DNA from: Brevundimonas sp.
GTDB taxonomy: Bacteria; Pseudomonadota; Alphaproteobacteria; Caulobacterales; Caulobacteraceae
DNA length: 8,654 bases
Assembly: GCA_020253595.1 (NCBI GenBank)
Contig: JADCBH010000413.1
Location: forward strand, 1-8,654
Direction: 5' to 3'
A program made the translations under genes and the position numbers. The notes beneath the pieces were generated by a model that ran no database searches, had not been told where the DNA came from, and was given only the letters and a program-made list of their open reading frames with translations. Positions 6,060-8,654 of this stretch are shown here, in pieces (position 1 is the first letter of the stretch; each line of letters begins with the position of its first letter).

Positions 6060-6086
6060 AGCGGAAAACGGCCGCCTGAGGCAGCC
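6060..6086 (-). terminator. Rho-independent terminator candidate after the SDHAF4-like gene
   Basis: Read on the minus strand, GGCTGCC-TCA-GGCGGCC (complement of 6070-6086) forms a 7-bp stem with one mismatch and a 3-nt loop. It is followed directly by GTTTTCCGCTTT. It starts 2 nt after the stop codon at 6089. The T-run is short, but stem plus T-run is the best terminator shape in the window. It would separate this gene from the oxidoreductase operon on the same strand. Confidence 0.55.
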
Positions 6087-6088
6087 GC

Positions 6089-6295
6089 CTAGAAGTCGAC
6101 CGCCAGCCCCTTCTTCTCCCAGTCGCCATAGCGGGTGGGTTCCGGCCCGCGCGGCCCTCCGTCCTCGGGCGGCAGGACGACGATGGCCGCGGCCGCCCGG
6201 CGCGCCTCGGCTTCCGCCAGCGCCCGCTTTGCGGCTTCGCTCAGCACGCGCGGTTCGGCGGATTCAGCGGGTTCGGGAATGGGATCATCGGTCAC
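6089..6295 (-). CDS. DUF1674 / SDHAF4-like succinate dehydrogenase assembly factor
   Basis: This 68-residue protein ends in GPEPTRYGDWEKKGLAVDF (50-68), the hallmark of the DUF1674 family. The mitochondrial member SDHAF4 binds the flavinylated succinate dehydrogenase subunit and assists its assembly with SdhB. The same role in the bacterial cytoplasm is inferred by homology. The N-terminal half (1-45) is acidic, then an Ala/Glu/Arg-rich helix (19-38), and poorly conserved as usual for the family. The start is GTG at 6295, preceded by AGAGG about 8 nt away; there is no in-frame ATG alternative. It is divergent from htpX across 50 nt and followed by a terminator candidate, so it is probably monocistronic. 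The motif is long and distinctive, so the family call is firm despite the small size. Confidence 0.92.
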   Translation of the reverse strand: MTDDPIPEPAESAEPRVLSEAAKRALAEAEARRAAAAIVVLPPEDGGPRGPEPTRYGDWEKKGLAVDF

Positions 6296-6332
6296 GGGGT
6301 CGGCCTCTTGAGCGTCCGGGGGTCATCGACCA

Positions 6333-6338
6333 CATAAT
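6333..6338 (+). promoter_or_regulatory. Candidate -10 of htpX giving a near-leaderless transcript
   Basis: CATAAT ends 7 nt before the htpX ATG at 6346. If it is a -10 element, transcription would start at or next to the ATG, which would explain why no Shine-Dalgarno sequence precedes this gene. A TTGAGC (6308-6313) lies 19 nt upstream of it, a longer spacing than ideal. This is positional inference. Confidence 0.33.
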
Positions 6339-6345
6339 CGCGACC

Positions 6346-7302
6346 ATGAACCATCTGAAGACCTTTACCCTCATTGCCGCCTTGACGGCGCTCTTCGGCT
6401 TTATCGGCCTGCAACTCGGTGGGATGAACGGCATGCTGATCGCGCTCGTCTTCGCGGGCGGCATGAACCTGTTCAGCTACTGGAACGCCGACAAGATCGT
6501 GCTGCGCATGTACCGCGCCCAGATGGTGGACGAGACCCACCCGGACGCTCGCATCCGCACCTACGTGACCGATACGCTCGAGATGGCCCAGCGCGCGGGC
6601 ATGCCCCGGCCCAGGATCGCCATCATCCCCAACGACCAGCCCAATGCCTTCGCCACGGGTCGTAACCCCAGCAATGCCGCCGTCTGCGCCACCACCGGCC
6701 TGCTCGACATGCTGACGCGCGAAGAGATTCGCGGCGTGATGGCCCATGAACTGGCCCACGTGAAGAACCGCGACACCCTGACCATGACGGTCACGGCGAC
6801 GCTGGCCGGCGCCATCTCCGCGCTCGCCAACTTCGCGCTCTTTTTCGGAGGCGGCGACCGGGAACGTCCCGGCGGTATCATCGGCACGCTCGCCCTGATG
6901 CTGCTGGCCCCCATGGCGGCCGGTCTGGTGCAGATGGCCATCAGCCGTTCCCGCGAATACGAGGCCGACCGCGTCGGTGCCGAGATCGCCCAGGATCCCC
7001 AGGCTCTGGCCAGCGCGCTGCAGAAGATTGAGGCCTATTCCAAGCGCATCGTGAACCTGACCGCCGAGCGCAATCCGGCGTCCGGCCAACTGTTCATCAT
7101 CAACCCCCTGGCGGGCCGCGGAGCCGACAACCTGTTCTCGACCCACCCCAACACGGGCAACCGTGTCCGCGCCCTGATGGAGCTCGGGACCAAGATGGGC
7201 ATGACCCCCCGCGCCGCCCCGGCCTTCCTCCCGACGTCAGCGCCGGGCACCTCGGTGCCCGCGACCGGCCAAGCGCCCCGCCCGCGCGGCCCCTGGGGCT
7301 GA
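6346..7302 (+). CDS. htpX: Membrane zinc metalloprotease HtpX
   Basis: This is an inner-membrane M48-family protease that degrades misfolded or damaged membrane proteins in the cell-envelope or heat stress response. It has 318 residues. Two hydrophobic segments at the N-terminus (about 5-22 and 28-46) and two more at about 145-168 and 178-199 give the usual four-segment topology. The zinc site is HELAH (134-138) plus Glu204 in SREYEADRVGAEI (202-214), with the active site facing the cytoplasm. Other family blocks are PNDQPNAFATGRNPSNAAV (95-113) and FSTHPNTGNRVRAL (264-277). The last 30 or so residues are a Pro/Ala-rich tail (APAFLPTSAPGTSVPA and on) that looks disordered. I chose the ATG at 6346 because it begins the canonical MNHLKTF; the frame is open upstream only in unrelated sequence. 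Heat-shock control is plausible, but I saw no clear sigma32 site. Confidence 0.96.
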   Translation: MNHLKTFTLIAALTALFGFIGLQLGGMNGMLIALVFAGGMNLFSYWNADKIVLRMYRAQMVDETHPDARIRTYVTDTLEMAQRAGMPRPRIAIIPNDQPNAFATGRNPSNAAVCATTGLLDMLTREEIRGVMAHELAHVKNRDTLTMTVTATLAGAISALANFALFFGGGDRERPGGIIGTLALMLLAPMAAGLVQMAISRSREYEADRVGAEIAQDPQALASALQKIEAYSKRIVNLTAERNPASGQLFIINPLAGRGADNLFSTHPNTGNRVRALMELGTKMGMTPRAAPAFLPTSAPGTSVPATGQAPRPRGPWG

Positions 7303-7333
7303 CGTCCTTCGACCGAATGTGCTGAGCCGCCGA

Positions 7334-7578
7334 AGAGGGTTCATCACAACGAGCACAACGGGCTCACAAAGGACACGACGGTACCGAGTTCGCGTCACCG
7401 TCGCCGACTGCTCGCTTTGCTGATCGCGAGAATGGACGCTTCGCGTCGATCAAGACAGGGCGGCGTGAGCCGCCATCCGAAGGCGTCTTGTGTCCGGTGA
7501 CCGATCGTCGCCCCTACCACCACTCGGTGCCGTTGTGTTCGTTGTGAGCCCGTTGTGCTCGTTGTGATGAAACCCTTT
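7334..7578. repeat. MITE-like inverted-repeat element between htpX and argG
   Basis: The left arm 7341-7389 and right arm 7522-7570 are inverted copies matching at 45 of 49 positions, including an uninterrupted 29-bp perfect stretch (7341-7369 with 7542-7570). With a 1-nt gap the match continues outward to about 7334 and 7578. Each arm is made of degenerate 9-10 nt units of the type CACAACGAG, CACAACGGG, GGACACGACGG. The 132-nt centre holds further nested dyads: GTCACCG/CGGTGAC (7394-7400, 7495-7501), GACGC-TTC-GCGTC (7435-7447), CAAGAC/GTCTTG (7451-7456, 7485-7490) and a perfect GGCGGC-GTGA-GCCGCC hairpin (7459-7474). There is no transposase and no clear target duplication. It is probably a non-autonomous or REP-type repeat that could also end htpX transcription. 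Confidence 0.8.
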
Positions 7579-7618
7579 GGCCAGCGTTCCACGCCCGTCG
7601 ATCCGCGAGAGGGTTGCT

Positions 7619-7643
7619 TTGACGGCGGCTTCGCCCTTTAAGC
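7619..7643 (+). promoter_or_regulatory. Candidate argG promoter
   Basis: TTGACGG (7619-7625) matches the -35 of the Caulobacter-type housekeeping promoter, and CTTTAAGC follows after 10 nt (7636-7643) as a weak -10. It lies just downstream of the inverted-repeat element and about 35 nt before the argG ATG. The -35 is convincing and the -10 is not. Confidence 0.33.
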
Positions 7644-7663
7644 GCGCCGAACTTCGCTCCCCC

Positions 7664-7668
7664 AAGGA
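7664..7668 (+). promoter_or_regulatory. argG ribosome binding site
   Basis: AAGGA lies 9 nt before the ATG at 7678. It is the clearest Shine-Dalgarno site in the window and fixes the argG start. Confidence 0.7.
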
Positions 7669-7677
7669 CCTGCTCCC

Positions 7678-8654
7678 ATGACCCAGCCGCCCGTAAAGAA
7701 GGTGGTCCTCGCCTATTCCGGTGGCCTGGACACCTCCATCATCCTCAAGTGGCTGCAGACCGAATACGGCGCGGAAGTCGTGACCTTCACCGCCGATCTC
7801 GGTCAGGGCGAGGAACTCGCGCCTGCCCGCGAGAAGGCCCTGAAGATGGGCATCAAGCCCGAGAACATCTTCATCGACGACCTGCGCGAGGAGTTCGTGC
7901 GGGATTTCGTCTTCCCGATGTTCCGCGCCAACGCCCTGTATGAGGGCCAGTATCTGCTGGGCACCTCCATCGCCCGGCCCCTGATCGCCAAGCGCCAGAT
8001 CGAGATTGCCCGCATGGTCGGTGCCGACGCCGTCTGTCACGGCGCGACCGGCAAGGGCAATGATCAGGTCCGCTTCGAGCTCGGCTACTATGCGCTGGAG
8101 CCCGACATCCGCGTCATCGCCCCCTGGCGCGAGTGGGAGTACCGCAGCCGCGAGGCCCTGCTGGACTTCGCCGAGAAGAACCAGATCCCCATCGCCAAGG
8201 ACAAGCGCGGCGAGGCCCCCTTCAGCGTCGACGCCAACCTCCTGCACTCCTCCTCCGAGGGCAAGGTGCTCGAAGACCCGGCCGTCGAAGCGCCCGAGTT
8301 CGTCCACCAGCGCACCATCTCGCCCGAGGACGCGCCCGATCAGGCCACGATCGTCACCATCGCGTTTGAGAAGGGCGACGCCGTCGCCATCGACGGCGAG
8401 GCCATGAGCCCGGCCACTCTGCTCACGAAACTCAACCAGCTCGGCCACGACAACGGGATCGGCCGCCTCGACCTGGTGGAGAACCGCTACGTCGGCATGA
8501 AGTCGCGCGGGGTCTATGAAACGCCGGGCGGCACCATCCTTCTGGCCGCTCATCGGGGCATCGAGTCGATCACGCTCGACCGCGGGGCCATGCACCTGAA
8601 GGACGAGCTCGCCGTCCGCTATGCCCAGATGATCTACAACGGCTTCTGGTTCGC
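7678..8654 (+). CDS. argG: Argininosuccinate synthase, C-terminus cut by window edge
   Basis: This enzyme joins citrulline and aspartate using ATP, giving argininosuccinate, AMP and pyrophosphate, the next-to-last step of arginine synthesis in the cytoplasm. 325 codons are present of a family length near 400, so roughly 80 residues lie beyond the right edge. The ATP pyrophosphatase loop is AYSGGLDTS (12-20). Further conserved blocks are TADLGQGEE (38-46), YEGQYLLGTSIARPLIAK (88-105), CHGATGKGNDQVRFELG (120-136) around the nucleotide and citrulline/aspartate sites, APWREW (147-152) and the later NRYVGMKSRGVYE. The start is supported by an AAGGA 9 nt upstream. No leader peptide or attenuator is visible. 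It is separated from htpX by the inverted-repeat element, so it probably has its own promoter. Confidence 0.97.
   Translation, partial: MTQPPVKKVVLAYSGGLDTSIILKWLQTEYGAEVVTFTADLGQGEELAPAREKALKMGIKPENIFIDDLREEFVRDFVFPMFRANALYEGQYLLGTSIARPLIAKRQIEIARMVGADAVCHGATGKGNDQVRFELGYYALEPDIRVIAPWREWEYRSREALLDFAEKNQIPIAKDKRGEAPFSVDANLLHSSSEGKVLEDPAVEAPEFVHQRTISPEDAPDQATIVTIAFEKGDAVAIDGEAMSPATLLTKLNQLGHDNGIGRLDLVENRYVGMKSRGVYETPGGTILLAAHRGIESITLDRGAMHLKDELAVRYAQMIYNGFWF

Noticed and set aside
5998..6129. N-terminal extension of the oxidoreductase to 6129
   Set aside because: The extension overlaps the end of the SDHAF4-like gene, is Arg/Pro-rich and unlike the family. The ATG at 5997 has a ribosome binding site and gives the canonical N-terminus.
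6292..7146. A 284-codon minus-strand frame antisense to htpX
   Set aside because: It lies opposite an unmistakable HtpX with an intact zinc site, and its product is Gly/His/Val-rich with no motif.
7341..7570. The repeated ACAACG units as a CRISPR array
   Set aside because: The units are 9-10 nt, degenerate and adjacent without spacers of uniform length, and the two blocks are inverted relative to each other. No cas genes are present.
7395..7592. A 65-codon minus-strand frame inside the htpX-argG gap
   Set aside because: It lies across the inverted repeat, so its protein reflects the repeat sequence. There is no ribosome binding site or recognisable motif.
7450..8595. A 381-codon minus-strand frame antisense to argG
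   Set aside because: argG is certain on the plus strand, and the antisense frame runs into the inverted repeat. It is typical of codon-bias shadows.

Overview
This is a GC-rich stretch of chromosome, strongly biased to C or G at third codon positions, that reads like an alphaproteobacterium of the Caulobacterales (Brevundimonas/Caulobacter-like). That placement is an inference. It rests on the gene set (etfBA, a Zur-type regulator, a SapC-family protein, an SDHAF4/DUF1674 protein beside htpX, argG), on weak or absent Shine-Dalgarno sites at several starts, and on candidate promoters resembling the Caulobacter housekeeping type. I see no plasmid, phage or defence genes, no tRNA or rRNA, and no CRISPR array.

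Layout. Positions 1-1623 (minus strand) hold the electron-transfer flavoprotein operon. etfB comes first, and etfA follows with no intervening base and runs off the left edge. A short divergent region (1624-1735) with a candidate promoter and a phased palindromic motif separates etfB from a small plus-strand gene for a single-pass membrane protein (1736-2068). That gene converges, six bases apart, on an alpha/beta hydrolase gene (2075-2962, minus). The hydrolase lies just downstream of a zinc-type Fur-family regulator, zur (3010-3495, minus). Divergent from zur is a SapC-family gene (3614-4414, plus). It converges on a minus-strand pair, an NADP-dependent zinc-free MDR oxidoreductase (4981-5997) and a MaoC/hotdog protein (4577-4984), which overlap by 4 nt. 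The sapC/MaoC gap carries a nested palindromic repeat. Next come a minus-strand SDHAF4-like assembly factor (6089-6295) with a good terminator candidate, and divergently htpX, a membrane zinc metalloprotease (6346-7302, plus). A 375-nt intergenic region follows, mostly filled by a MITE-like inverted repeat with about 50-nt arms. The window ends inside argG (7678 to the right edge, plus).

How the genes relate. These are mostly housekeeping functions. ETF passes electrons from acyl-CoA and related dehydrogenases to the quinone pool. The SDHAF4-like protein supports assembly of succinate dehydrogenase, also a quinone-linked flavoenzyme. HtpX handles misfolded membrane proteins, Zur senses zinc, and ArgG makes argininosuccinate. 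The MDR/MaoC pair looks like a small translationally coupled operon, possibly for acyl or enone metabolism. I did not find a convincing new multi-gene system. The most notable non-coding structures are the two palindromic repeat elements and the phased ACGT motif upstream of etfB.
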